Assembly (NCBI GenBank): GCA_964461045.1
Contig: CAYWSJ010000004.1
Location: 3,469-67,468 of the forward strand
Length of the DNA stretch: 64,000 bases
Source: JAGXLC01 sp964461045
GTDB lineage: Bacteria; Bacteroidota; Bacteroidia; Bacteroidales; UBA12077
Direction: 5' to 3'
Under the pieces are notes generated by a model, which saw only the letters and a list, made by a program, of their open reading frames with translations, was not told the origin of the DNA and searched no databases. Made by a program: the position numbers and the translations under genes. Positions 17,305 to 26,494 of this stretch are shown here, piece after piece; within the stretch, counting starts at the first letter, position 1; each line of letters begins with the position of its first letter.

Positions 17305-17329
17305 AAACTAAAGGAAAACTTTACTCAAT

Positions 17330-17379
17330 AAAAAGAGAATGTTTATCACAATCAGTGATTTTCGTTCTCTTTTTTTTTT
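17330..17379 (+). terminator. Rho-independent terminator of the copper operon
   Basis: A ten-base stem AAAAAGAGAA/TTCTCTTTTT (17330-17339 and 17365-17374) encloses a second 5-bp stem ATCAC/GTGAT and runs into a T-tract reaching 17379. It lies 26 bases after the stop of the exported HMA gene. Confidence 0.8.
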
Positions 17380-17415
17380 ATTTTTGAAATAATAATAACA
17401 AGCTATTTATTGTTT

Positions 17416-17423
17416 TATATTTG
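17416..17423 (+). promoter_or_regulatory. -7 box (TATATTTG) before the LuxE-pair operon
   Basis: TATATTTG ends 15 bases before the ATG at 17439, just downstream of the copper-operon terminator. A matching -33 element is not clear. Confidence 0.4.
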
Positions 17424-17438
17424 CGAAAAATTTAAGAT

Positions 17439-18134
17439 ATGAATAACACAGGAGTTTTAAGTGCCTCGGGAGTTATTAAAAAGAAAGAACTGGTAAAAAA
17501 TCATATCTGCAGATACTTGTCAGATTATTTAGTACTTGAATCTCTTAATCCTTTTCCCGCAATAAAGTTTAAATCAAAGAAGAAGTTACCCCACTATTAT
17601 TATATTGCACTCAGTGAAAATTATCTTGAACATGACCTGAAGATAGCCATTCGTAAAATAGAAAGGAAATATAAAGAAGAAATAACCTCGGCAATAGGGT
17701 ATTTAGAAGTAAATGGAACCAGTTATACTGTAGTTAGATTAAAAAATATTAATCGATCTGTTTTAAAATCTGTTTTTCAGCATTACCTTGATGAAGGGAT
17801 GAAAATTGCAACTACCAGAGAGAATATTCAGGATAAAGCAGTAGTTGAGATCAGAAAGTTTTTTTATCTCGAAAAAATTTCAGATACCATATATTCAGAT
17901 TTAGACGATGATGCGATAGGTTATTTTGAAATTCCCAAAGAAATTTCCTGGGAAACATTTGTGCAATTAACACATGAGATAAAGGGCAAGGATGATGCAC
18001 TTATTTTTGATGCTGCTTTGGGTACCATTCAGAAAAATACTGTAACTCATCACATGATCCGCATTTATTATCCCGAGATGAACGAGGAGGTACTGAAAAA
18101 TATCAGCAATGAATACTTAAAACGCTTAAAATAA
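17439..18134 (+). CDS. Unknown protein coupled to a LuxE-like synthetase
   Basis: This 231-residue soluble protein has no signal peptide, no membrane helix and no motif I recognise. It appears to hold two similar alpha/beta halves. Its TAA overlaps the ATG of the LuxE-like gene by one base (TAATG), so translation is coupled and a joint function is likely. It may be an acceptor or specificity subunit for the acyl-protein synthetase, which is inference. Confidence 0.65.
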   Translation: MNNTGVLSASGVIKKKELVKNHICRYLSDYLVLESLNPFPAIKFKSKKKLPHYYYIALSENYLEHDLKIAIRKIERKYKEEITSAIGYLEVNGTSYTVVRLKNINRSVLKSVFQHYLDEGMKIATTRENIQDKAVVEIRKFFYLEKISDTIYSDLDDDAIGYFEIPKEISWETFVQLTHEIKGKDDALIFDAALGTIQKNTVTHHMIRIYYPEMNEEVLKNISNEYLKRLK

Positions 18135-19144
18135 TGAAAGCGGGGGATGCAAAGCAGCCTCATTTGTTAGAAAAAATGATTTTCAGAATTGAAGATAAAC
18201 GCAATTTTGAAGATTTAACTTTCCAGGTTTTTAATTTTCAGTTTGAAAACAATCCGGTATATGCTGAATATTGTCAATTATTAGAAAAGAATCCTGGAAA
18301 TATCAACAGCCTGAGCGATATTCCCTTTTTACCTGTTGAATTTTTTAAAAGCCATATAGTAACTACATTCTCTGAATCCTATGAGAAGCTTTTTTTAAGC
18401 AGCGGAACTACAAATATGGAAAGGAGCAAGCATTATGTAAAAAAAATGGCGTTGTATAAAAAAAGCTTTCTTGATACTTTCATACAATTTTATGGAGAAC
18501 CTTCTAATTATTGCTTACTTGCCCTTCTGCCGGGATATTATGAAAACGAAAATTCTTCCCTTATATTCATGGTTCGTGAACTGATAGATAAATCAAACCA
18601 CCCGGAAAGCGGTTTTTATCTAAATGACATGGAAAATATATTTCAAAAGATGATGGAACTGGATAAAAAAGGACAGCCCATTATCTTATTTGGTGTAAGC
18701 TTTGCTTTAATTGATATGGCTGAAAGGTATTCTTATTCTTTTAATCATTTAATTGTTATTGAAACAGGGGGAATGAAGGGGAGAAGAAAAGAAATTACAC
18801 GTGAAGAGTTGCATAGTAAATTAAAAAAATCTTTTGGCTTACCCAACATCCATTCTGAATACGGGATGGCTGAATTGCTTTCACAGGCTTACTCGAAGGG
18901 AGAAGGCAAATTTTATACTCCTCCGTGGGTGAAAATCCTTATACGGGAATATTATGATCCTTTTTCTGTAGGAAAAATTAACAAAAGCGGTGGAATAAAT
19001 ATTATCGACCTGGCAAATCTTTATTCATGTTCGTTTATTGAAACCAAGGATATTGGGAGGAAAAACGAAGATGGTTCGGTTGAAGTGCTGGGGCGGTTTG
19101 ATTCAAGCGAGATAAGAGGGTGTAATTTAATGGTATTGGAATAA
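18134..19144 (+). CDS. LuxE-like acyl-protein synthetase / acyltransferase
   Basis: This 336-residue protein has the LuxE/acyl-adenylate fold signature. FLPVEFFKSH lies near residue 60. A phosphate loop LFLSSGTTNMERS lies near 86-98, and an AMP-binding HSEYGMAELLSQAY lies near 237. LuxE activates a fatty acid as acyl-AMP and transfers it to a Cys. Family members in Bacteroidota are not tied to light production and have unknown acceptors. No LuxC reductase or acyl carrier gene is nearby, only the coupled unknown protein upstream. Confidence 0.8.
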   Translation: MKAGDAKQPHLLEKMIFRIEDKRNFEDLTFQVFNFQFENNPVYAEYCQLLEKNPGNINSLSDIPFLPVEFFKSHIVTTFSESYEKLFLSSGTTNMERSKHYVKKMALYKKSFLDTFIQFYGEPSNYCLLALLPGYYENENSSLIFMVRELIDKSNHPESGFYLNDMENIFQKMMELDKKGQPIILFGVSFALIDMAERYSYSFNHLIVIETGGMKGRRKEITREELHSKLKKSFGLPNIHSEYGMAELLSQAYSKGEGKFYTPPWVKILIREYYDPFSVGKINKSGGINIIDLANLYSCSFIETKDIGRKNEDGSVEVLGRFDSSEIRGCNLMVLE

Positions 19145-19177
19145 AAGGGCCTGCTTAATAAGTAAGCAAACCCTTTT
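19143..19177. terminator. Bidirectional terminator between convergent genes
   Basis: AAAAGGG (19143-19149) pairs with CCCTTTT (19171-19177). Inside it TGCTTA pairs with TAAGCA around an ATAAG loop. It lies between the ends of the LuxE-like gene and the C1 peptidase gene, with A/T runs on both flanks, so it can serve both strands. Confidence 0.7.
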
Positions 19178-19192
19178 CTAACCTCCAGGGAA

Positions 19193-20314
19193 TTATTGAA
19201 TTCCTAATTTTTTGGCAATTTCTTCAGGGATAGCGTCTTTATGAACCATGATGGCAACAGTATTTAGTTTCATAAAAGGATCACTCATAAAGAGGAATCC
19301 GTCGTAATCATTGCTATCTGCCGACCATGAATTTTTTGTTTTATAATAACGTGTTCCGTTTTGATCTACACTAATACCCGTAAGATGCATCAGGTGGTCG
19401 TCTGTGGTAGTGAAATTGTTAAATAAATTTTGTCGCATTTCGGGGGTTATGGTTTTTTCTTCAACAGGATGAGTTTTAAAATCCGTATCCAAATCTTCAG
19501 GAACTACAGCTACTCCATCACCATGTGAAAATCCTTTGCTGCTCACATCTCCATCCCAGATAATGGAATACCCTTCTTTTATTGAATTTTCCATTACATC
19601 CATCAGGTCTTCCAGGGGTAAATTGTAATAGGGATCATGCGACCAGTTATCCGGAATTTCCAGGATAAAGGATTTATAATAATCATGATGGGTATAAGAG
19701 GTTAGTTCAATATAATTATCCATGTTAATTCCTAACATATTTTGAAATTCTTTAGGAGTATAATTTTTGCCTTCATATTCAAATTTTTCCGGCAGTTCTC
19801 CCAGGTATGCCTCTAAAATTGCACTATAAGCTTTGTGCCATACCGGGCTTAGCTTTCTGTTGTCTGCCAGGTCATCAACAAAAGCTTTAAGTACAGAAGC
19901 CATTTCATAGTGGTTGTGGACTTCACTCCCATATTGTAACCCACTGTAGGCACTTTCGGGTACTATCCCGTGTTGTTTTATTTCCCGTGTTGCATCGTGA
20001 GCTTGTCCGCCCTGGCCAAAATTATTATTCCCATGATAGCGTATATAGTCTTTTCCCTTTTTGAGGTAAGCATTGTGAACCACAAACATCTCGGATAAAT
20101 CGTATTCCTGTTTCCCCATACGGATAAGTTCAGTTTCCAGAAATGATGTAGTGGCATAACACCAGCAAGTTCCCGACCTGCCCTGGCTTTTTACTGTTGA
20201 TGTTTCCAGATCAACAACTGTGTTAAATTCATATTTATCCTGACTGTGCAGGGAAAAACTAAAAAAAGTAGTTAAAAACAGACTGATTAATAATGTGTTC
20301 TTTAATTGTTTCAT
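19193..20314 (-). CDS. Secreted C1-family cysteine peptidase (bleomycin hydrolase/PepC-like)
   Basis: The 373-residue protein has a signal peptide (about 1-25, ending HSQ) and then a papain-fold C1B aminopeptidase. The oxyanion Gln44 and catalytic Cys50 are in QGRSGTCWCY, His310 is in MHLTGI, and Asn328 is in KNSW. PepC/bleomycin-hydrolase enzymes are normally cytosolic, but Bacteroidota commonly have exported forms. Its start overlaps the stop of the DUF502 gene by 4 bases (ATGA), so the two are co-translated. Confidence 0.9.
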   Translation of the reverse strand: MKQLKNTLLISLFLTTFFSFSLHSQDKYEFNTVVDLETSTVKSQGRSGTCWCYATTSFLETELIRMGKQEYDLSEMFVVHNAYLKKGKDYIRYHGNNNFGQGGQAHDATREIKQHGIVPESAYSGLQYGSEVHNHYEMASVLKAFVDDLADNRKLSPVWHKAYSAILEAYLGELPEKFEYEGKNYTPKEFQNMLGINMDNYIELTSYTHHDYYKSFILEIPDNWSHDPYYNLPLEDLMDVMENSIKEGYSIIWDGDVSSKGFSHGDGVAVVPEDLDTDFKTHPVEEKTITPEMRQNLFNNFTTTDDHLMHLTGISVDQNGTRYYKTKNSWSADSNDYDGFLFMSDPFMKLNTVAIMVHKDAIPEEIAKKLGIQ

Positions 20315-20907
20315 GATATTTCCTTTTTTTGATTTACAGTAAAAGTTGTAACACCTCCGGAAACAATGAATTTCATGACTTCCGTTGGAGATCCATTAAT
20401 TTTTTTGATATTCTCACAGGGAACAATAAAAAGCTCTCCTGAAAAATTGTATGAATGTGGAAAATATACCGCTGCCTTTTTCCCTTCAACGCCAATATTG
20501 CTAAGATCTTTCTGTGTAAGAAAACCCATTTTTTCCAGTTCTGAAACCGCGTTTACTTTAACAAGTACCGGTTGGTTGAATTTCCTGTCTTTTCCTACAA
20601 ATCCTGAAAAGAGATCTTTAAGTGAGGAGTAAATAACTTTCAGGATTGGAGCACGCTCTAATATTTTACCCACTGTGCTTTTTACAGGTTTAGCAATGAT
20701 GGTTTGTCCCATATACCCCAGAAGAGTTACCAGGATAAGAATAGCTACCAGTCCAATGCCCGGTATGTGGTAACCAATTATATCAATGACGTAGGGCTTT
20801 AGAAGCCCATCAAGAAATTTTAAAAGATTGTATAGTATTACTACTGTAATGCCCAGCGGTGCAATGTACAGTAAACCCTGCAAGAAATAGGTTCCCAGCT
20901 TCTTCAT
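20311..20907 (-). CDS. DUF502 membrane protein
   Basis: This 198-residue protein has two N-terminal membrane helices (about 9-30 and 49-70) and a soluble C-terminal domain. PIVKVIYSSLKD-like residues (here PILKVIYSSLKDLF) and a final MKFIVSGG segment mark the DUF502 family. The function is unknown. The gene is translationally coupled to the downstream secreted peptidase, a pairing that looks organisational rather than a known pathway. Confidence 0.88.
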   Translation of the reverse strand: MKKLGTYFLQGLLYIAPLGITVVILYNLLKFLDGLLKPYVIDIIGYHIPGIGLVAILILVTLLGYMGQTIIAKPVKSTVGKILERAPILKVIYSSLKDLFSGFVGKDRKFNQPVLVKVNAVSELEKMGFLTQKDLSNIGVEGKKAAVYFPHSYNFSGELFIVPCENIKKINGSPTEVMKFIVSGGVTTFTVNQKKEIS

Positions 20908-20968
20908 AACATTATTAGATTAAAAGATTTGACTATAATTTGATAAACAAGATTAAAAGTTGAGTGAA

Positions 20969-21325
20969 TTATTTTAACTTCTCTAGTTCATTTTTTTGTT
21001 TTTTTGTGAGCTTATCTGCTACAAGATTGTAAGAATGATCAATCCATTCATAAATAATATTATCCGCAATTGTCCCATCTATAAAAATGGTATTCCAGTG
21101 TTTCTTGTTCATATGATAACCCGGCTTAATATTTGTATATTGTTCTCTTAAATCAATTGCCTTTTCAGGGTCACATTTTAAATTAATATGTAACTCATCT
21201 TCAAGATCTGTCAATGCAAACATTTTTTCCATGACCTTAAAAACCAGCGTGGTCTCATCAAAAGGGAAGTCTTCTGTAGCACCTGGTTTTTTAATGCAGT
21301 ATTCTCTTAATTCTTCTATATTCAT
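20969..21325 (-). CDS. MmcQ/YjbR family protein
   Basis: The 118-residue protein matches MmcQ/YjbR: a CIKKPGATEDFPFD start, a KMFAL strand, LKCDPEKAIDLREQY and the late MNKKHWNTI segment with its conserved HW. The fold resembles DNA-binding CyaY-like domains, but no activity is established. It is a single gene flanked by short AT-rich gaps. Confidence 0.9.
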   Translation of the reverse strand: MNIEELREYCIKKPGATEDFPFDETTLVFKVMEKMFALTDLEDELHINLKCDPEKAIDLREQYTNIKPGYHMNKKHWNTIFIDGTIADNIIYEWIDHSYNLVADKLTKKQKNELEKLK

Positions 21326-21421
21326 ATCTTTTTTTTAGAAATCATAGACCAGATAATTAGGATTCACCATTAATAACAAAAAAATTAAATTGTTATAGCA
21401 AGACAAACGCAAAACATTTTC

Positions 21422-21784
21422 TTATAAAAGACTTGGTTGAAAAGCATCTTCAATATGTTCTAGTTTTGGTTCTCCATTTTCAAAATAAACAAAAATTACA
21501 TCAAAACGAGCTTCCTTTTCAATATCTTTTTCATGGATATAAGCCTCTGTTGCATCAATAAGGAATCGTTGTTTTTTCCTTGAAACCAGCTCGTTCGGAG
21601 TTTCAATACCCTCGGAGCTTCTTGTTTTTACTTCAATAATTACAAGAAATTCTTCTATTGCTGCAATAATATCAATTTCTTTGTGTTTATAATACCAGTT
21701 TTGCTCAAGAATTTCATAATGTCTTTCTTTTAAAAAATGAACTGCAAGAGATTCACCTTTTAAACCAAATTCCTTTTTTTTCAT
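21422..21784 (-). CDS. YraN/UPF0102 family nuclease-like protein
   Basis: The 120-residue protein has the restriction-endonuclease-like core of the UPF0102 family: GLKGESLAVHFLKERHYEILEQNW, then the acidic pair EIDIIA and the IIEVKTRSS catalytic-type EVK. YraN relatives are linked to Holliday-junction or DNA processing, but function is not settled. It is divergent from the DUF4412 gene with 64 bases between the starts. Confidence 0.9.
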   Translation of the reverse strand: MKKKEFGLKGESLAVHFLKERHYEILEQNWYYKHKEIDIIAAIEEFLVIIEVKTRSSEGIETPNELVSRKKQRFLIDATEAYIHEKDIEKEARFDVIFVYFENGEPKLEHIEDAFQPSLL

Positions 21785-21848
21785 TCTAATTGTAACTTTT
21801 AATTTTATTTTTCGAAAAATATAGAAAGATTCAATCTTTTATAAAGAT

Positions 21849-22487
21849 ATGTATTTTCTCAAGAAAAAACTATGGTGTCTCCTGCTTCTGCTTGTATATC
21901 CTTTTGTTACAGCAGGTTTTGAGGGAAAAATTATGATGGTAAAGAAAACCTATTATGACACAAGTTATATACAATTCTTTGTAAAAGGCAACCAGGTTAG
22001 GATAGATAATTATACCAGCAATGAGGAGTTGGGTAATACCCTGATTATAAACACTAAGTCAGAAAAGGCTTATTTGCTTGATTTTGAAAGAATGAAATAT
22101 ACAGAGCTTCATATCCCACCGGCTTCCTCAGAAAAAACAGATAACTATAAGATATTAAAAACCAAAAATTTCAAGAAAATAAATGGGATAAAATGTTATC
22201 AATGGCGCGTGAGAAACCGTAAAAAAAATAGTGAAGTGGCTTTTTGGGTAGCACGAAAAGATCTTGATTTCTTCAATAAATTAATCCCTATTCTTTCTCA
22301 TATTAGCGGGACATACGAGTTTTATGAACGAATTCATGGAAAGACAAATTATTTTCCATTTATGATTGTTGAAAGGAGTTTGTTGAGAAAAGAACGTCAG
22401 AGGCTTGCAGTTGTTGATATTCAGAGTACTTCCGTAAACAATGGTATGTTTAATATTCCTGACAGTTTTATAGAGGTCAAGCGTTGA
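21849..22487 (+). CDS. Exported DUF4412 protein
   Basis: The 212-residue product has an N-terminal signal peptide, then the DUF4412 pattern: FEGKIMM, YYDTSYIQFFVKGNQVRID and INTKSEKAYLLD. The fold is LolA-like antiparallel sheet and probably lies in the periplasm or outer membrane. The function is unknown. Its 3' end overlaps the convergent LD-carboxypeptidase gene by 11 bases. Confidence 0.82.
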   Translation: MYFLKKKLWCLLLLLVYPFVTAGFEGKIMMVKKTYYDTSYIQFFVKGNQVRIDNYTSNEELGNTLIINTKSEKAYLLDFERMKYTELHIPPASSEKTDNYKILKTKNFKKINGIKCYQWRVRNRKKNSEVAFWVARKDLDFFNKLIPILSHISGTYEFYERIHGKTNYFPFMIVERSLLRKERQRLAVVDIQSTSVNNGMFNIPDSFIEVKR

Positions 22488-23388
22488 AGGTGATCTTAAT
22501 TTTATTGTTTTCTCTTCCCAGCTTTATCTCTTCTCCCAAAACCAGTGGGAGATTGGTTTTTAGATGACCCACCGGGCAGTTGTAAAATACAGGTATTTTA
22601 AGATCATTTGTTACATCCTCAATAATTTCATTGGCTGTTTTACCAAAGGAAGTGCTGTTATCATTCATATCTGTCATCCCACCAACTACTATTGCCCTGC
22701 ACTTATCAAGCTTTCCTGAAAGTTTAAGGTTCATCATCATACGGTCGATATGATATAGGTATTCATCCAGATCTTCGAGAAATAATATCTTATCCTTTGT
22801 TTCAATATCATAAGGAGTTCCTATCAGACTGTATAACACAGAGAGATTTCCACCGGTCAGGATTCCTTCTGCCTTTTCTTTTGGCGGTTCTTTAAATTCA
22901 GGTTTCCATTTTATTTGAATTTTTTCCCCGAATAATATTTTTTTCAGATAAAGAAGTGAATCATCTTCTTTCCCGTCAGAAGGAAAATTTAAAGGCATTG
23001 TACCATGTATGGTTTTTATCTGCAGCTTTTGGTTTACAAAAGAATGTAAGGTGGTAATATCGCTGTAGCCAATAATCCATTTAGGGTTTTCAGTTAACTT
23101 ATTCCATTTTATATTTTGCAGGGTTCTAATAGTGCCGTAGCCCCCTCTTGCACAAAAAACAGCTTTTATCTTTGGGTTGTCAATCATTTCCTGAAGATCA
23201 GCTCGCCTTTCTTCATCCTTACCTGCAAATTGATTGTATTTCTTAAATATATTTTTTCCTGTAACTACATTAAGTCCCCATTTTTCAAATATATTAAAAG
23301 CAGGAACAAGTTCACTTTTGCTAATGCTCCTTGCCGGGGCAATAATTCCAATTGAATCGCCTTTATTTAATGGAGGAGGAGTTATCAT
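22477..23388 (-). CDS. LD-carboxypeptidase, MEROPS S66 (LdcA/MccF-like)
   Basis: This 303-residue enzyme has the Ser-Glu-His triad of S66 peptidases: Ser109 in GYSD, Glu205 in FLEDLDE and His275 in CPVGHLKTN. It also has the early IAPA and ARGGYG motifs. LdcA enzymes remove the terminal D-Ala from murein tetrapeptides during cell-wall recycling, while MccF relatives cleave microcin C. No signal peptide is seen, so a cytosolic recycling role is more likely. It is divergent from metG (83-base gap) and converges on the DUF4412 gene. Confidence 0.92.
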   Translation of the reverse strand: MITPPPLNKGDSIGIIAPARSISKSELVPAFNIFEKWGLNVVTGKNIFKKYNQFAGKDEERRADLQEMIDNPKIKAVFCARGGYGTIRTLQNIKWNKLTENPKWIIGYSDITTLHSFVNQKLQIKTIHGTMPLNFPSDGKEDDSLLYLKKILFGEKIQIKWKPEFKEPPKEKAEGILTGGNLSVLYSLIGTPYDIETKDKILFLEDLDEYLYHIDRMMMNLKLSGKLDKCRAIVVGGMTDMNDNSTSFGKTANEIIEDVTNDLKIPVFYNCPVGHLKTNLPLVLGEEIKLGRENNKIKITFNA

Positions 23389-23419
23389 GTTTCAATTATT
23401 ATTTGAAAATTTTCTTAAC

Positions 23420-23427
23420 TATATTTG
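23420..23427 (+). promoter_or_regulatory. -7 box (TATATTTG) of metG
   Basis: TATATTTG lies 44 bases before the metG ATG. A TTTG at 23402-23405 could be the -33 element, though the 14-base spacer is shorter than usual. Confidence 0.4.
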
Positions 23428-23471
23428 CCGGAATAAAGTTAAGCAAAACAAACCATTTCAAAAATTTTGAT

Positions 23472-25520
23472 ATGAAAGACCCCAAAAGATATTTAATCAC
23501 AGCCGCCTTACCGTATGCAAACGGGCCATTACACATCGGACACATTGCCGGAGCTTATCTTCCGGCCGATATTTATGTTCGTTATCTGCGTCTTAAAGGA
23601 AAAGATGTTGCCTTTATTTGTGGATCCGATGAACATGGAGTCCCAATTACCCTGAGGGCAAGGAAGGAGGGGATTTCTCCCCAGAAAATTGTTGATCGGT
23701 ACCATGAGATTAATAAAAAAGGTTTTAAAGACCTGGGTATTGAGTTTGATATTTACCACCGTACCTCTGATCCACTGCATCATGAAACGGCTTCAGCTTT
23801 TTTCAGAAGATTATATGAACAGGGAGAATTTGTTGAGAAAGAAGACGAACAGTTTTATGACGAAAAAGAGCAGCAATATTTGGCAGACAGGTATATTGTC
23901 GGAACCTGTCCTAAATGTAATTATGAAAATGCCTATGGAGATCAGTGCGAACAGTGCGGAGCGAGTCTTAGTCCAAAAGAACTGATTAATCCCAAATCAG
24001 CTCTTTCCGGGAACAAGCCGGTAATGAAAAAAACAAAACACTGGTACTTACCATTAGATAAATACCAGGAAGAATGGCTGGAGAAATGGATTGACACGCA
24101 TAAAGATGATTGGAAAGCAAATGTATATGGTCAATGTAAATCGTGGCTAACACAGGGGCTTCACCCAAGGGCTGTTACACGCGACCTGGAATGGGGTGTG
24201 CCGGTTCCGGTAGAAGGAACAGAAGGGAAAGTTCTTTATGTATGGTTTGATGCGCCTATTGGGTATATTTCTGCAACGAAAGCATGGGCTGATGAAAAAA
24301 ATAAAGACTGGGAAAAATATTGGAAAGATGAGGATACGCGTTTAATTCATTTTATCGGAAAAGACAATATAGTTTTTCATTGTTTGATTTTTCCCTCCAT
24401 GCTGAAAGCACACGGCGAATATATTTTACCCGATAATGTGCCGGCAAATGAATTTCTTAACCTGGAAGGAAACAAATTATCAACCTCCCGTAACTGGGCA
24501 GTATGGGTAAATGAATTTGTAGAGGATTTCCCGGGTAAAATGGATGTGTTAAGATATACACTCTGTGCGAATTTCCCGGAACAGAAAGATAATGATTTTA
24601 CCTGGAAGGATTTTCAAGCGAGAAATAACAACGAATTGGTTGCAGTTATGGGAAATTTCGTTAACAGGGCATTGGTGCTAACAAAAAAATTCTTCGATAA
24701 GAAAGTGCCTGAATGTAAAGAACTGACTGATTATGATCAGGATATAATGAAGAAAGCAGCTCAGATTAAGGAAGATCTTGAAAACAGGATTGAAAACTTT
24801 AAATTTCGTGAAGCAGTTAAAATAGCTATGGATATGGGTAGGCTGGGTAACAAATACCTTGCCGATACAGAGCCCTGGAGCCTTTATGAAAAAGATCCTG
24901 AACGTGTTCAGACCATTTTAAATTTATCATTGCAGATTGCGGCTAGCATATCAATCATAATTGAACCCTTTTTACCTTTTACAGCAGAGAAGTTAAGAGG
25001 ATTTCTAAACATTGAAAAGCTTAACTGGGAACTGGCAGGAAGAAGTGATATTTTATCCGTGGGGCATGAAATAAGAAAACCCAAACATCTGTTCCAGAAA
25101 ATAGAAGATAAAGAAGTTGACTTACAGGTTAAAAAACTGAAAGAAGCAAGGCGCAGAAAAGAGCAGGAGGAGAAAGGAGTAGAGCCCGCAAAAGAGGATA
25201 TTAGTTTTGATGATTTCACGAAAATGGACCTGCGCGTTGCAAAAGTGCTGGAAGCTGAAAAAGTCCCTAAAACTAAAAAATTGTTAAAACTAAAAGTGGA
25301 TACAGGTATAGATCAGCGCACAGTTGTATCTGGCATAGCTGAGTTTTTTAAACCAGAAGAAATCGTAGGTAAAAATGTTAGTATGATAGTCAATCTGGCA
25401 CCCAAAAAAATACGGGGAATAGAATCCCACGGAATGATTTTGATGGCAGAGAATAACGAAGGAAAACTTGTCTTTGTTTCACCACAGGAAGAGATACAAC
25501 AGGGTTCAATAATTAAATGA
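23472..25520 (+). CDS. metG: Methionyl-tRNA synthetase with C-terminal tRNA-binding domain
   Basis: The ATG at 23472 gives 682 residues; an upstream in-frame extension of 40 residues is not family-like. HIGH is at 21-24 (PYANGPLHIGH), the zinc-knuckle Cys pairs CPKC and CEQC are near 146-162, and KLSTS is near 335-339 in place of KMSKS. An anticodon-binding helical domain follows. Residues from about 575 to the end are a Trbp111-like EMAP-II domain (MDLRVAKVLEAE ... GMILMA). It charges tRNA-Met and is essential. The fused C-terminal domain is common in long MetG forms. Confidence 0.97.
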   Translation: MKDPKRYLITAALPYANGPLHIGHIAGAYLPADIYVRYLRLKGKDVAFICGSDEHGVPITLRARKEGISPQKIVDRYHEINKKGFKDLGIEFDIYHRTSDPLHHETASAFFRRLYEQGEFVEKEDEQFYDEKEQQYLADRYIVGTCPKCNYENAYGDQCEQCGASLSPKELINPKSALSGNKPVMKKTKHWYLPLDKYQEEWLEKWIDTHKDDWKANVYGQCKSWLTQGLHPRAVTRDLEWGVPVPVEGTEGKVLYVWFDAPIGYISATKAWADEKNKDWEKYWKDEDTRLIHFIGKDNIVFHCLIFPSMLKAHGEYILPDNVPANEFLNLEGNKLSTSRNWAVWVNEFVEDFPGKMDVLRYTLCANFPEQKDNDFTWKDFQARNNNELVAVMGNFVNRALVLTKKFFDKKVPECKELTDYDQDIMKKAAQIKEDLENRIENFKFREAVKIAMDMGRLGNKYLADTEPWSLYEKDPERVQTILNLSLQIAASISIIIEPFLPFTAEKLRGFLNIEKLNWELAGRSDILSVGHEIRKPKHLFQKIEDKEVDLQVKKLKEARRRKEQEEKGVEPAKEDISFDDFTKMDLRVAKVLEAEKVPKTKKLLKLKVDTGIDQRTVVSGIAEFFKPEEIVGKNVSMIVNLAPKKIRGIESHGMILMAENNEGKLVFVSPQEEIQQGSIIK

Positions 25521-25602
25521 TTATTTTTGATTTGGTTTTATTCCTAAAGCGACTTGTTAAAAAGCTTTGGATTCAATAAATTTATCCATAAAAACAATTT
25601 AA

Positions 25603-26403
25603 ATGAAACTCATTCCATCGATTTTTAAAAAGAAAAAATCTTACAAAATTGGTCTTGTCTTAAGTGGGGGTGCTGCAAGAGGTTTTGCACATGTAGGCGT
25701 GATACAAGCTCTCCTTGAAAAAGGGATAAAACCGGATATAGTTTCCGGTGTTAGTGCGGGAGCTATTGCCGGGGCATTGTTTTGTGATGGATACGGACCT
25801 GAAGAGATGCTTACCATTATTAAAGATAAAAGCCTTTTTAAATATGCAAGTTTTACAGTCCCCAAAAACGGACTGCTGAGTATACAGAATATGCAAAATG
25901 TGCTGGAAGAGTCACTCAGGGCTAAAAAATTCGAAGACCTTAAGATTCCTTTTTACTGTAATGCCACCAATCTTAATACGGGGAAAGCTGAATATTTTCA
26001 CGAAGGGGACCTCCCAATCCGAATTCGTGCCTCTGCCAGTATTCCTGTCCTTTTTAAACCAGTAATTATGAATGACTATACTTATGTGGATGGAGGAGTG
26101 GTTGATAATTTTCCAGTTAAACCTTTACAAAATAAAGTGGATAAGATTATTGGTGTTCATGTGAATCCTACAGGATTTGAGAAAGAAGTGAAGGGGCTTA
26201 TTAAAATTGCAGAACGAAGTTTCCACCTTTCGGTGAACAGCAACGTTGAAGCAATGGCTAAAAATTGCGATCTTTTTATACAACCTGAGAAAGTAAGAGA
26301 ATTTGGATTGATGAGTGTCTCTGAAGGACGTAAGATCTATGAGGCAGGATACGAAGGGGCAATTAAGGCTTTGAAGAAAGCCAGCCTTGGAAAGTTTAAA
26401 TAA
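25603..26403 (+). CDS. Patatin-like phospholipase
   Basis: The 266-residue protein shows the patatin/RssA motifs: oxyanion loop SGGAARGFAHVG, the nucleophile Ser51 in GVSAG, and Asp163 of the dyad in DGGVVDNFPV. It lacks a signal peptide and the C-terminal barrel of secreted patatins, so it should be a cytosolic or membrane-associated acyl hydrolase. It stands between the two tRNA-synthetase genes without a clear partner. Confidence 0.92.
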   Translation: MKLIPSIFKKKKSYKIGLVLSGGAARGFAHVGVIQALLEKGIKPDIVSGVSAGAIAGALFCDGYGPEEMLTIIKDKSLFKYASFTVPKNGLLSIQNMQNVLEESLRAKKFEDLKIPFYCNATNLNTGKAEYFHEGDLPIRIRASASIPVLFKPVIMNDYTYVDGGVVDNFPVKPLQNKVDKIIGVHVNPTGFEKEVKGLIKIAERSFHLSVNSNVEAMAKNCDLFIQPEKVREFGLMSVSEGRKIYEAGYEGAIKALKKASLGKFK

Positions 26404-26466
26404 ATTTTGCTAAACTGATTTTTATTACTCTATTGCGCGATTCTCTCGTGTATTGAAAATCTTTTT

Positions 26467-26474
26467 TAACTTTG
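26467..26474 (+). promoter_or_regulatory. -7 box (TAACTTTG) of cysS
   Basis: TAACTTTG matches TAnnTTTG and lies 20 bases before the cysS ATG. No clear -33 TTTG was found at 17-23 bases. Confidence 0.4.
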
Positions 26475-26494
26475 CTTTTTAAATCAATTGAGTT

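Noticed and set aside
23352..23471. 40-residue N-terminal extension of MetG
   Set aside because: It precedes the conserved start of the catalytic domain, overlaps the divergent LD-carboxypeptidase start and contains the likely promoter.
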